From: Phyllobacterium sp. 628
GTDB taxonomy: Bacteria > Pseudomonadota > Alphaproteobacteria > Rhizobiales > Rhizobiaceae
DNA: 64,000 nucleotides
Direction of reading: 5' to 3'
Assembly (NCBI RefSeq): GCF_014189505.1
Contig: NZ_CP050301.1
Coordinates: forward strand, 1,805,501-1,869,500
Positions 54,703-63,617 of this stretch are shown in pieces. A model generated the notes under the pieces. The model saw only the letters and a program-made list of their open reading frames with translations, was not told the origin of the DNA and made no database searches. The position numbers were made by a program, and so were the translations under genes. Numbering within the stretch: position 1 is the first letter of the stretch; each line of letters begins with the position of its first letter.

Positions 54703-55695
54703 TTACAGCCAGCCCTTTTTGCGGAAGATCAGAAGCGGGATAACAGCCGAAGCTATCATCAGGCCGATAGCCATGGGATAACCCCAGACCTTTTCCAGCT
54801 CCGGCATGAATTTGAAATTCATGCCGTAAATGGAGGCGACGAGAGTTGGCGGCATGAAGGCTACGGCTGCCACCGAGAAAATCTTGATGATGGCGTTCTG
54901 CTCGATGGAGATGAGGCCAACAACGGTATCAAGCAGGAAGGTAATCTTGTTGGACAGAAAGTCGACATAGGTGCTGAGCGATTGGGTGTCGCGCTCCAGC
55001 GACTTGATCCATGCGCGGGTTTCTTTCTTGTAGCTGTTCTGCTCGGTAATGGCAGCGAGGTAAACAAGCAGGCGGTTTACGCCGGCGATGCTTTCACGTA
55101 CCTTTGAGAGAAACGCGCCCTGACCGCCGATGCGGGTGAGACTATCGCGAAAATTCTTGGTGGTCATCGGCTTGTCATTGTCGGAACGGCGGAAAATCGT
55201 GTGCGAATTCTGGTCGATATCCGCTGCGACGCCTTCAAGGATATCAGCAATCCGGTCCGTGACCGCTTCAACAATTCCAAGAAGAATGGTCACGCCGCTG
55301 CATTTGCTGTTGATCAGGCCATTGCCCGGTTTGGAGGCGCGGCTGACATACAGACTGAAAGCTCTCGGCTCCGCATAGCGCACGGTTACCAGATAAGGGC
55401 CGGTGAGAATGAATGAAATCGGGCTGATGGCGTGGTGTTTGTGTTCGGTGAAATAAAGGATAGGCGCGGTCAGATACTGACCGCCGTTTTCGGCATAGAA
55501 CCGGCTGGATTCCTCGATCTCGACCATGTCTTCGCGAGTCGGGATCGACGTCTTGGTCCAGGCTTCGGTCTGGATATCCTCGTCATGAGTTGGATTGAGC
55601 AGATCGATCCATACCGTGTTTTCCGGCAAAACGTCGCCAACACCGGCCTTTTGCGGAACCAGATGGTCGTCTTCAAGTGTATAAAAAACAATCAT
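54703..55695 (-). CDS. corA: CorA family magnesium/divalent cation channel
   Basis: 330 aa. A cytoplasmic N-terminal domain is followed by two C-terminal transmembrane helices. The signature GMN (Gly291-Met-Asn, in ASIYGMNFKF) ends the first helix and forms the pore mouth, with MPEL in the loop. It transports Mg2+ or Co2+. It starts one base after the stop codon of the mutase large subunit and so is probably cotranscribed with it. Confidence 0.92.
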   Translation of the reverse strand: MIVFYTLEDDHLVPQKAGVGDVLPENTVWIDLLNPTHDEDIQTEAWTKTSIPTREDMVEIEESSRFYAENGGQYLTAPILYFTEHKHHAISPISFILTGPYLVTVRYAEPRAFSLYVSRASKPGNGLINSKCSGVTILLGIVEAVTDRIADILEGVAADIDQNSHTIFRRSDNDKPMTTKNFRDSLTRIGGQGAFLSKVRESIAGVNRLLVYLAAITEQNSYKKETRAWIKSLERDTQSLSTYVDFLSNKITFLLDTVVGLISIEQNAIIKIFSVAAVAFMPPTLVASIYGMNFKFMPELEKVWGYPMAIGLMIASAVIPLLIFRKKGWL

Positions 55696-55696
55696 T

Positions 55697-57829
55697 TCAA
55701 AATAAATCCAGCAATGTATCGATCAGTTTTTCTGCCGCTTCACCGATGACAGTGCCGGGCGGGAAGATGGCGGTGGCGCCAGCTTTCAGCACAGCGTCAA
55801 AATCCTGAGGCGGGATAACACCACCGACGATGATGAGGATATCTTCGCGTTCGCGGCGTTTCAGGGCCTCTTTCAGTTCCGGCACAAGGGTCAGATGTCC
55901 TGCAGCAAGGGAGGACACACCAACAATATCCACATTGCTTTCAACAGCGAGCTCCGCCACCTCATCAGGTGTCTGGAACATGGCGCCGACAATAACCTCA
56001 AATCCCAGGTCACCGAAAGCAGTCGATATCACTTTCTGGCCGCGATCATGACCATCCTGTCCCATCTTGGCGACAAGAATGCGGGGTTTTTCGCCTGTAC
56101 GTTTTTCAAAGGCCGATGCCTTGGCCTGCACCCGGTCCATAACCGGGCTTTTGCCGACTTCCTTGCGATACACACCGGAAATGGTACGGATGTCGGCGAC
56201 GTGGCGGCCATAGGCTTTTTCCAGCGCCAGCGAAATCTCACCAACGGTTGCCCGTGCCCGCGCCGCCTTGATGGCGAAGTCGAGCAGATTGCCCTTGCCG
56301 GATTTGGCGGCATCCGTGAGGACAGAAAGTGCGCTGTCTACAGCAGTGACGTCACGTGTACCCTTGAGCTGCTGCAGCTTGGAGAGCTGACGGGCGCGGA
56401 CTTCAGCATTGTCGATCTTGAGCACGTCGATCTTGACGTCCTCGGTCGGGCGATACGAGTTGACGCCGACAACGGGTTGCTGGCCGCTATCGATGCGCGC
56501 CTGCGTTCCGGCGGCGGCAGCCTCGATGCGCAATTTTGGAATACCCTGTTCGATGGCCTTGGCCATGCCGCCCAGTGTCTCGATTTCCTCGATATGGGCG
56601 AGCGCCCGCGTGGCGAGATCGTGGGTCAACCGTTCCACATAGGCCGAGCCGCCCCACGGATCGATGATCCGCGTCGTGCCGGATTCTTTTTGCAGCACCA
56701 GCTGGGTGTTGCGGGCGATGCGTGCCGAATGATCCGTCGGCAGGGCCAGTGCCTCGTCGAAGGAATTGGTATGCAGGGATTGCGTATGACCCTGTGTTGA
56801 AGCCATAGCCTCAATCATGGTGCGCATAATGTTGTTGTAGGGGTCCTGCGCCGTGAGTGACCAGCCTGACGTTTGCGAATGGGTGCGTAGTGACAGCGAG
56901 CGCTCGTCTTTTGGGTTGAAGTTCTTCTTTAAGAGCACCGCCCAGAGCAGGCGCGCAGCACGCATCTTGGCAACTTCCATGAAGAAGTTCATGCCAATGG
57001 CCCAGAAGAACGACAGGCGCGGTGCGAACGTATCGATATCGAGACCGGCAGCAACACCGGCGCGGACATATTCGATACCGTCGGCGATGGTATAGGCGAG
57101 TTCCAGATCGGCGGTCGCACCCGCTTCCTGCATGTGATAGCCGGAAATCGAGATCGAGTTGAATTTCGGCATATTCTGCGACGTATAGGAGAAGATGTCC
57201 GAGATGATCCGCATCGACGGTTGCGGCGGATAGATATAGGTGTTGCGCACCATGAATTCTTTCAGAATATCATTCTGAATGGTTCCGGCGAGCAGCTTCT
57301 GGTCCACACCCTGTTCTTCCGCTGCAACAATATAGAGCGCCAGAATTGGCAGGACAGCGCCGTTCATGGTCATCGAAACGGTCATCTCGCCAAGCGGAAT
57401 GCCATCGAACAATTGCTGCATGTCGAGAATGGAATCGATGGCAACGCCCGCCATGCCGACATCACCAGCAACGCGCGGATGATCACTGTCATAACCACGA
57501 TGGGTTGCAAGATCGAACGCGACAGAGAGGCCTTTTTGCCCGGCACCCAGATTGCGCCGGTAAAAGGCGTTGGATTCCTCCGCCGTAGAGAAACCGGCGT
57601 ATTGGCGGATCGTCCATGGCTGCTGCACATACATGGTCGGGTAGGGACCGCGAATGAAGGGTGCGGAACCCGGGTAGGTTTCGAGGTGATGCAGGCCCTT
57701 CAGCGCGCTTTCGCCATAGGCACGTTTGACGCGGATGCCTTCAGGCGTCTTCCAAACCGCAGTTTCCGGCTTGGGTGCAGCGGTTTTGGGTTCTTGCCAG
57801 TCGATCCGGGTGAAATCAGGAACTCTCAT
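55697..57829 (-). CDS. Methylmalonyl-CoA mutase, large (catalytic, B12-binding) subunit
   Basis: 710 aa. The TIM-barrel catalytic domain has [20 protein letters not shown] and [20 protein letters not shown]. The C-terminal cobalamin-binding domain has [20 protein letters not shown] with the lower-ligand His in DGHDRG, then GVSSLAAGH and [10 protein letters not shown]. It interconverts methylmalonyl-CoA and succinyl-CoA, needed for propionate, valine and odd-chain fatty acid use. It directly follows the small subunit with no gap. Confidence 0.96.
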   Translation of the reverse strand: MRVPDFTRIDWQEPKTAAPKPETAVWKTPEGIRVKRAYGESALKGLHHLETYPGSAPFIRGPYPTMYVQQPWTIRQYAGFSTAEESNAFYRRNLGAGQKGLSVAFDLATHRGYDSDHPRVAGDVGMAGVAIDSILDMQQLFDGIPLGEMTVSMTMNGAVLPILALYIVAAEEQGVDQKLLAGTIQNDILKEFMVRNTYIYPPQPSMRIISDIFSYTSQNMPKFNSISISGYHMQEAGATADLELAYTIADGIEYVRAGVAAGLDIDTFAPRLSFFWAIGMNFFMEVAKMRAARLLWAVLLKKNFNPKDERSLSLRTHSQTSGWSLTAQDPYNNIMRTMIEAMASTQGHTQSLHTNSFDEALALPTDHSARIARNTQLVLQKESGTTRIIDPWGGSAYVERLTHDLATRALAHIEEIETLGGMAKAIEQGIPKLRIEAAAAGTQARIDSGQQPVVGVNSYRPTEDVKIDVLKIDNAEVRARQLSKLQQLKGTRDVTAVDSALSVLTDAAKSGKGNLLDFAIKAARARATVGEISLALEKAYGRHVADIRTISGVYRKEVGKSPVMDRVQAKASAFEKRTGEKPRILVAKMGQDGHDRGQKVISTAFGDLGFEVIVGAMFQTPDEVAELAVESNVDIVGVSSLAAGHLTLVPELKEALKRREREDILIIVGGVIPPQDFDAVLKAGATAIFPPGTVIGEAAEKLIDTLLDLF

Positions 57830-59269
57830 TTATTCAGAAACCTGCAATGTTTGGTCGATACGCGGGAAGGTCAGCGGTTCGCAATGCACCACGCCGTCCG
57901 TCGGCAAGGGCATATGCGGCGCATCAAGCACCGTCACCGCACGCTCTTGCTTGGCCGGAAAAAGTGTCGTTCCAATGATCGATCGCTTGCCGGAGCGATA
58001 TTCCTCGGTCCGTGCTTCGCGCGCCGCGATGATCCGCTTCTGGAAATGGTCTTCAACAAGGCTTTGCAGAATGCCGCCTTCTTTTTCCAGTTGCTGAAAC
58101 TCCTTCCAGGCTGCTGCACACAGCGCATCCGTCAGCGCTTCAATGGCACCAGAACCACAGCCAGGATCGGCAACAAAGGCAAGATTGCTTTCATCGGCCA
58201 GAACAAGCTGCGTGTTGCGGGCAAGACGACGGGCAAACGGGTCAGGTAGGCCGTGGGTGATGGTATGGGGCAGGATGGCGAGCGAATCGGCTCCACCCAC
58301 TGCGGCTGCAAAGGCAGCGATGGTGGTGCGCAGGGTATTGGTCTCGCAATCCTTCCGGGTCATCATCCGCATGGATGTTTCCGCATGGATAGTGGCCGTG
58401 GATGGGGCAATGCCGCAGGCTTCCTGCAACCGGGCCCAGAGGCGGCGCAGCGCCCGCAACTTGGCAATGGAGAGGAACTGGTCCTGATCGACAGCCAAGG
58501 AGAAACCGATATGCGGCGCAGCATAAACGATGGGCTGGCGGGCTTCTTCGAACAGACGGAAGTGACCAGCCGCGATGGAAAGCATTGCACCGAGTTCCTG
58601 TGCTTCGGTAGCACCGGCATTGTGGTAGACACGGCCATCCGCTTCCAGCACGATACCGGGAAGATCGGTGGAGAAGAACCCGGCCAGCGATTGCGGCAGC
58701 GAAGCCTTGAGCGCGGCCAGCGTCATGCGCAGCCGCCCGGTGCCTGCCAGAGTGGCAGCTGGATCGATACCGAGCGAAAAACTCATGGTTTTCGGGTTGA
58801 TATTGCGCGGACGCATATAGTCGACAAACCAGTCGGCGCAGGCACGGCTTTTCGGGTGCACATCCATGCGCAGGTGGATCATTTCGAGATGCACGCCGCG
58901 CAACACCTGATCGACGGCCTCGCGGGTTGACGGCAGGCCATATCCGAACGCGTTGGGCGCACCTTCGAACACCAGTGAAATGCCCGTTGCACCGTTTTCG
59001 AGATCTTCTAGCAACTGCTTGTTGGCCCGCACCGGATCGGGGTCGTCAATGCGCTGCACAATATGCCAAGGCTGCGCCGGATTGCGGCGTGGTGTCAGTT
59101 TTGCTTTCTTTTGCCGTTCGTATAGCGGCTGAACCGCAATATTATCATCGGTCCTCGAGATCAGCGTCTCATCAAAATCCGCACCCTTAAGGGCCTTTTG
59201 CGCCAGCTTGATCCAGCCATCACGATTGGCTTCGGCAAACGCGGTGTCCTTGAGAATAGACGCGTCCAT
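57830..59269 (-). CDS. Methylmalonyl-CoA mutase, small (non-catalytic) subunit
   Basis: 479 aa from the ATG at 59269. It is homologous to the large subunit's barrel ([20 protein letters not shown] and PGCGSGAIEALTDALC) but shorter. It has no DxHxxG motif in its short C-terminus, so no B12 binding, as expected for MutA-type subunits. It forms a heterodimer with the large subunit. Stop and next start abut. Upstream in-frame ATG at 59356 lacks a ribosome-binding site. Confidence 0.93.
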   Translation of the reverse strand: MDASILKDTAFAEANRDGWIKLAQKALKGADFDETLISRTDDNIAVQPLYERQKKAKLTPRRNPAQPWHIVQRIDDPDPVRANKQLLEDLENGATGISLVFEGAPNAFGYGLPSTREAVDQVLRGVHLEMIHLRMDVHPKSRACADWFVDYMRPRNINPKTMSFSLGIDPAATLAGTGRLRMTLAALKASLPQSLAGFFSTDLPGIVLEADGRVYHNAGATEAQELGAMLSIAAGHFRLFEEARQPIVYAAPHIGFSLAVDQDQFLSIAKLRALRRLWARLQEACGIAPSTATIHAETSMRMMTRKDCETNTLRTTIAAFAAAVGGADSLAILPHTITHGLPDPFARRLARNTQLVLADESNLAFVADPGCGSGAIEALTDALCAAAWKEFQQLEKEGGILQSLVEDHFQKRIIAAREARTEEYRSGKRSIIGTTLFPAKQERAVTVLDAPHMPLPTDGVVHCEPLTFPRIDQTLQVSE

Positions 59270-59476
59270 ACTCGCTCCCGGTCGAATTGCACCGTTCTTC
59301 CACCAGATGGAATCACTTGGGCGGAAAACCGGCGCAATGGTTGGTTTACGAGCCAAAATCGCCCAATTTGCGCGCGGCTCGTGCTTTTGCAGCGACTTTA
59401 AGAGGTGTTATGCTGCTTCGCAATAAAACAAAACATGTCGTGCCGAGATATTGACCGCTCCGGCATATTTCCGGGT

Positions 59477-59836
59477 CTAATCCAGATAGGTCCATGTATC
59501 GGCACCGTCGAAGTGACGAAGCGGCAGCCCTTTGAGTTCCACAGGGTCGATCAGTCCGGAATTGATTCCCATGCGATCGGCGTTGTGAGGATCTGTGCTT
59601 TCCCAATGAGTAACACAGCCGCAGGTTGGACAATGATGCATCGCAAGTGTGCGGTCACCTTGGATATAAGCGACTGTTTCGCCAGCGCCTTTGGTGAATT
59701 TTACCTGTTTGGGATGATAGTAGACCCATGGCCCGCCAATACGCCGACAAATCGAGCAATTGCAGGATTTAAGCACGTCAGGACGCTCGGCAAGTTCGAG
59801 GCGGATGGCACCGCAATGGCATGAGGCTTCGATCAT
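59477..59836 (-). CDS. GFA/CENP-V family zinc protein
   Basis: 119 aa from the ATG at 59836, with AGGGACTG just upstream. Zinc ligands are in ASCHCGAIRLEL, KSCNCSICRRIGG and HHCPTCGCVTHW. Family of glutathione-dependent formaldehyde-activating enzyme-like proteins; many members bind two zinc ions but lack a proven reaction. It stands 207 nt from the mutase operon. A second, distant family member is at 61087-61497. Confidence 0.88.
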   Translation of the reverse strand: MIEASCHCGAIRLELAERPDVLKSCNCSICRRIGGPWVYYHPKQVKFTKGAGETVAYIQGDRTLAMHHCPTCGCVTHWESTDPHNADRMGINSGLIDPVELKGLPLRHFDGADTWTYLD

Positions 59837-59983
59837 CAGTCCCTCTCGTGTTTTGCCCTCGCACGAGTGTAGCTGAGACATCATCCAAAGCGACCAGCCC
59901 CGCCGGACGACGCAGGACTGGTTACTTTCTTTCATTCACCCGTTTCAGTCGTCGTGTGGCGTAGTACCGGCGGACGCACCGGA

Positions 59984-60505
59984 CTAATTCCCATTCTGCC
60001 CCTGACGTGGTTGCATCCGCCCACCTTCGGGAAATAATGGGGGCGGTGCAGAATCCGATCGCGATCCGGGATTGTTGACCGGTGGTGGATTTTCTGCACG
60101 GCTGGGCGCTGATTGACCACCGTTTTGATTTTGACGCGGTTGCATCCGTCCACCCTCGGGAAACACTGGTAGTGCGGGGCGTGGTCCAGGATTGCCGATT
60201 GGACGTGGATTGTCCGGCCGGCCGGGACGTGGATTGTCGGGGCGATCGTGTCGGCGATCCCAATCGCGGCGGCCGCGACGATCCCAATCACGGTCATATC
60301 TGCGATAGTCACGGCGATAATAATCCCGTCCGTAGTAGCGCGGACCGCCATAGTAAGAATCGGAATAGCCACCGTAGTAGCCACCACCATACCCACCGTA
60401 GCCACTATACCCTTCATAATATGAGCCGCTCGTTTCGACACAACCTGAAAGGGTCAGGGCCGAAACCCCAACGAGCGCAGCAACAACGAAAGATTTGATA
60501 GACAT
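59984..60505 (-). CDS. Putative Gly/Tyr/Arg-rich lipoprotein with a C-terminal duplicated motif
   Basis: 173 aa from the ATG at 60505. A lipoprotein signal peptide ends in the lipobox LTLSGC. Then follow a Tyr/Gly-rich segment (YGGYGGGYYGGYSDSYYGG), an Arg/Asp/Tyr-rich segment (RDYYRRDYRRYDRDWDRR), a Pro/Asn-rich tract, and two copies of FPEGGRMQPRQ about 40 residues apart. It is probably a surface or periplasmic low-complexity protein bound to the membrane. Function unknown. Confidence 0.7.
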   Translation of the reverse strand: MSIKSFVVAALVGVSALTLSGCVETSGSYYEGYSGYGGYGGGYYGGYSDSYYGGPRYYGRDYYRRDYRRYDRDWDRRGRRDWDRRHDRPDNPRPGRPDNPRPIGNPGPRPALPVFPEGGRMQPRQNQNGGQSAPSRAENPPPVNNPGSRSDSAPPPLFPEGGRMQPRQGQNGN

Positions 60506-60743
60506 CGTATTTACTCCAGACGAACGTCTCTTTGTTTTACACAAACAAGTTCGATGTCGAATGGTTCCTTAAAACAAGGTTTTACGCCAGTAGAATTCAA
60601 CTCTTGAGGGTAAAAGGCCGGTCACAATTGCACCCGGTCCGTTATCAATCGTGTCCTGATACCGTCCGGCCCATCCGTTTCTTCGCCGGCTTTCTTAACC
60701 GAGGCATTGGACGATCTGCAGGATTGCAGTCTACCGCTAAGAA

Positions 60744-60768
60744 AAACTGAGGCGGCAACCCTCAGTTT
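60744..60768 (-). terminator. Intrinsic terminator overlapping a stop codon
   Basis: On the minus strand, AAACTGAGG pairs with CCTCAGTTT around a 7-nt loop and is followed by TTC. The first arm contains the TGA stop of the 76-aa gene at 60762-60992, so the stop codon is part of the stem. Confidence 0.65.
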
Positions 60769-60992
60769 CTATCCGAGGCTGCGCTGCCCAAACGTGCGCA
60801 TAATTGCACGAACTCCGTGGCTTCCACCGGCTGGTCGCCATTGATGTAGACTCTCGACACATCCCGCAACTGGGGAATCGCCATGCATGCCTCATCGACA
60901 CTCTGATATTTGTGTTCGGTCGAGGCCAGATTGTCATCGAGAGTCAGCACAATGGTGCGTGCATCCCGATTGACATCAGATGGATCGATCAC
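60762..60992 (-). CDS. Small hypothetical protein
   Basis: 76 aa with a GTG start at 60992; AGGAG lies 6 nt upstream. Sequence MIDPSDVNRDARTIVLTLDD then SVDEACMAIPQLRDVSRVYI. Soluble, alpha/beta composition, no signal peptide. Not recognised. Confidence 0.65.
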   Translation of the reverse strand: MIDPSDVNRDARTIVLTLDDNLASTEHKYQSVDEACMAIPQLRDVSRVYINGDQPVEATEFVQLCARLGSAASDRN

Positions 60993-61086
60993 GGATGTCT
61001 CCTGATACTGTTAAAAAGGATGGACAGATTTTACCCCAATTCGTAGGGGTGCCAAGGCCGGATTTATCGACACTGTGGATAACTCG

Positions 61087-61497
61087 CTAATGGCTCTCCC
61101 GATCAAACGAGGTGCCACACTGCATGTCCGGCAGCCAGGACAGGGCGGAGCGAAGCCAGACCTGCTGATTTGGTACGAGTTGATCACGCTGCGCCAGACA
61201 GCCTACCCGCAGGCCATAACGAGATGGATTTGGACCGGGGCTGGTCGAATAAATTGGGGAGCCGCAATCGGCACAAAAGCCCTGTACACGTTCGTTGCCG
61301 CTATCTGCCATCTTCACATAAGTTTTGGGTGTGCTGGCAAGGAATTGCAACGTTCCTGATATTGCGGGAACCGAGACGCGAAAAGCCGTTCCAGTCAATT
61401 TCTGGCAATCGGTGCAATGGCAGATCGTCACCGTATCCGGATCAATTTCAGCCTCGAACGTAATTTTGCCGCAGTGGCACGAGCCGTCCACTTTCAT
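61087..61497 (-). CDS. GFA/CENP-V family zinc protein
   Basis: 136 aa from the ATG at 61497, with GGGAG upstream. Zinc ligands: DGSCHCGKITFEAEI, ICHCTDCQKLTGTAF and GFCADCGSPIYST. This is the standard GFA layout (CxC, CxxC, CxxC). Reaction unknown. It differs from the member at 59477 outside the Cys motifs, so it is not a recent duplicate. The cupin gene lies just upstream on the same strand. Confidence 0.9.
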   Translation of the reverse strand: MKVDGSCHCGKITFEAEIDPDTVTICHCTDCQKLTGTAFRVSVPAISGTLQFLASTPKTYVKMADSGNERVQGFCADCGSPIYSTSPGPNPSRYGLRVGCLAQRDQLVPNQQVWLRSALSWLPDMQCGTSFDRESH

Positions 61498-61582
61498 CTC
61501 GCATCTCCCGTGAGGATTGCTTTTTTCTGTAACAGGTTTCGAGCAGGGAAGGTTCCTGACGGATGGCAGGATGAGCAGAGTT

Positions 61583-61897
61583 TTATGCTGAAAACGCTTC
61601 TGGGCGCTTGATTTCAATTTCGACAAAAGAGATCGGATGCGGCGAACCGTTCATCACGTCGTGCTTGATGCCTGAGGGCCGCTGGTAGGATTGCCCGGCA
61701 ACGAGCGGCACGTCGGTAATATCCGTGCCGTTGTGAATGCGCAGTATGCCGTCCATCAGCATCACGACAAAATAGGGCCAGCCATGTTCGTGCCAGCCCG
61801 TGATAGCACCTGGCTGAAAGTCCCAGCGGGTAATGCGCACTGCGGCGTCATCCTGCTGAATGGTAGGGACGGCGGGCAGATCACACTGGAATGCCAA
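61583..61897 (-). CDS. Cupin domain protein
   Basis: 104 aa with a TTG start at 61897; GGAG lies about 8 nt upstream. A single cupin barrel: PGAITGWHEHGWPYFVVMLM supplies His ligands, and GQSYQRPSGIKHDVMNGSPH supplies the second motif. It binds a metal and perhaps a small ligand. The reaction cannot be named. Confidence 0.82.
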   Translation of the reverse strand: MAFQCDLPAVPTIQQDDAAVRITRWDFQPGAITGWHEHGWPYFVVMLMDGILRIHNGTDITDVPLVAGQSYQRPSGIKHDVMNGSPHPISFVEIEIKRPEAFSA

Positions 61898-61921
61898 AGC
61901 GAATTCTCCTGGCGGGTGGTA

Positions 61922-62254
61922 TCAGTTGCATGTTTCCGACGCTGCGTTGTGCCGGACTTCTTTCACGGCATTCACGATGTTGAAGCCGACGGGTAAGCAT
62001 ATCAAGATGCAGAAGGTTGCAATGACAAGATTCAGGCGTTTTTGATAGCGGACGCCATTTAGGATTGCACCAATACCGTAAATCAGTAGGGCTGGTCCGG
62101 CAACCATCAGAGCCTGAATAGGGCCATCGCAATCGATAGCGTCGAACCCTTGCGCCGTATATTCGTTGACAGGAAATATCGCCCCTGCAACCGCCAATGG
62201 CAAAGCTGCAAGCAGAACGCAATATCCCAGCCATTTGGTCCAGTTATGACACAT
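61922..62254 (-). CDS. Small hypothetical membrane protein
   Basis: 110 aa with three hydrophobic segments (WLGYCVLLAALPLAVAGAIF, ALMVAGPALLIYGIGAIL, NLVIATFCILICLPVGFNIV) and a short Cys-containing tail. No family recognised. The ribosome-binding site is weak. Confidence 0.55.
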   Translation of the reverse strand: MCHNWTKWLGYCVLLAALPLAVAGAIFPVNEYTAQGFDAIDCDGPIQALMVAGPALLIYGIGAILNGVRYQKRLNLVIATFCILICLPVGFNIVNAVKEVRHNAASETCN

Positions 62255-62365
62255 GATTCAAAGAGCATTGCACGGTTCGTGGGTAATGAGCCCGGAATTT
62301 ATCGCGGGTATGGAGAAATTCCGGGCGAGCACCCATGACGTAACGCGGCTGTTGTGCGCTTGCAA

Positions 62366-62506
62366 TCAAGGTGTAGGTAGGGGTTGCTGAATATTGTGGG
62401 GAGGAGCGGTGCCCAATCCGGGCTCTTTCTTGGAAAACAATGTGAGGGTGCCCAGCAGGGCAAAGAGAACGACTAGCACGCCGATCACAAGGCATTGGTG
62501 TCTCAT
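62366..62506 (-). CDS. Candidate 46-residue single-pass membrane microprotein
   Basis: ATG at 62506 with CGGAG about 8 nt upstream opens a 46-codon frame. Residues 6-24 form one hydrophobic helix (LVIGVLVVLFALLGTLTLF), then SKKEPG and a Pro-rich tail. The pattern of short N-terminus, one helix, positive residues after it, and good ribosome-binding site makes it a likely small membrane protein. Not recognised. Confidence 0.55.
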   Translation of the reverse strand: MRHQCLVIGVLVVLFALLGTLTLFSKKEPGLGTAPPHNIQQPLPTP

Positions 62507-62614
62507 CAGGCATCTCCGTTGTGACGTGAGAACACCGTGACAGCCTTTTTGGGCAGCAATCGGGTCACCTGCGCAAAACTTTGGATTTTGGTTGAGAAAA
62601 CCTGAACAGGCTAT

Positions 62615-62645
62615 AAAAAAACCGGCGGAAATGCCCGCCGGTTTT
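62615..62645 (-). terminator. Intrinsic terminator of the small basic protein gene
   Basis: On the minus strand, AAAACCGGCGG pairs with CCGCCGGTTTT around a 6-nt loop, followed by a run of T. It lies 18 bases after the stop codon of the gene at 62663-62911. Confidence 0.9.
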
Positions 62646-62662
62646 CATGTTACCGCATCAGA

Positions 62663-62911
62663 TCAACGGCAGACACGCACTCTGCGAATGATCACACGGC
62701 CATGATGACGGTGGCGTTCGGTCCGCACGAAACAACGGCGGTTCCAATGCCTGTGATGCCGCCAGCCACGGCGGTGATCAACTTTGACAACCTGTGTCTG
62801 CGTGTCGACGGTCTGCGCCAGCGTTCCGGTGAGGGGCGCTGCTTGCGATGGCGCGTTGAAAGCCACCAGTGACGTAAGGGCGATTGCTGTAGCGATTATC
62901 AGATTTTTCAT
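62663..62911 (-). CDS. Small secreted His/Arg-rich protein
   Basis: 82 aa. The signal peptide is MKNLIIATAIALTSLVAFNA with likely cleavage after SQA. The mature half is very rich in His and Arg (HRRGWRHHRHWNRRC, RTERHRHHGRVIIRRVRVCR) with two Cys. It could bind metal ions, nucleic acid or anionic envelope polymers. AGAGG stands upstream of the ATG; an intrinsic terminator follows. Confidence 0.7.
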   Translation of the reverse strand: MKNLIIATAIALTSLVAFNAPSQAAPLTGTLAQTVDTQTQVVKVDHRRGWRHHRHWNRRCFVRTERHRHHGRVIIRRVRVCR

Positions 62912-62989
62912 TTTGAACCTCTGAGCGTTTCACAATTACAACAATACACTTATCGCAGGTTGTGTTCCTACATTACAGAAATTTTAGAT

Positions 62990-63490
62990 TTAATCCGTGG
63001 TCTCGCCATCCGGCATACTGACAAAGATCAGCACGGCAATGATGGTGATGAAGAAGCGGAAGGCGGATTCAATGCCATTCCATGTCGATGACATCCACAT
63101 GCCGAACCATTCGCCGCCGATGGACAGAAATGCCACCTGCCAGACCAGAAAGCCCAGCGCCAGCCCGCCAATCGCCCATTTCTTCGAACGGTTGAAGCCG
63201 CGGGCACTATCGCCGCTATGGCCAAGCATAGTGAACGCCCCAATCCAGCAGAGCACGGCCGTCAACGTCTCGGCGGCGATAATCAGAATGTAAAAGGCAT
63301 TGTGCAGGCCCGGGCTGGTGATGGCACGATATTTGATTGTTGCGTCGGGGAAGATGGTATCCATTAACAGCACGTGCTGGACAAAGGCGAAATTTGAGCC
63401 GTAGTCCGTGATGTTGCCGAAGGCGACAAGCGTAGCAAAGAAAGCAATGGCCGCAACAAAGGCGGTTTTGCTCAGGCGGGTAATCAGCAT
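62990..63490 (-). CDS. DUF2165 family integral membrane protein
   Basis: 166 aa from the ATG at 63490, with GAGGGACG upstream. Four transmembrane segments (TAFVAAIAFFATLVAFGNIT, AFYILIIAAETLTAVLCWIG, AIGGLALGFLVWQVAFLSIG, FRFFITIIAVLIFVSMP). The GNITDYGSNFAFVQHVLLMD loop and WxGMWMSSTWNG are conserved in DUF2165. Function unknown. Confidence 0.8.
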   Translation of the reverse strand: MLITRLSKTAFVAAIAFFATLVAFGNITDYGSNFAFVQHVLLMDTIFPDATIKYRAITSPGLHNAFYILIIAAETLTAVLCWIGAFTMLGHSGDSARGFNRSKKWAIGGLALGFLVWQVAFLSIGGEWFGMWMSSTWNGIESAFRFFITIIAVLIFVSMPDGETTD

Positions 63491-63617
63491 GGGACGTCCC
63501 TCAATGAGTGTTTTGCACGCGGGAGTCTGCCACATCTGCGTTAATGCCGATTTAGTTTTCGATTCTCGTGACCTGCAAGAAAGTTCTGTTCAGATAGCTT
63601 GTATATGGTTTTCCAAT

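Noticed and set aside
57134..58249. 371-codon frame opposite the methylmalonyl-CoA mutase subunits
   Set aside because: Antisense shadow across two well-conserved genes.
62244..62513. 89-codon minus-strand frame in the gap before the small basic protein
   Set aside because: It competes with the 46-codon frame at 62366-62506, has no ribosome-binding site and a composition without hydrophobic core.
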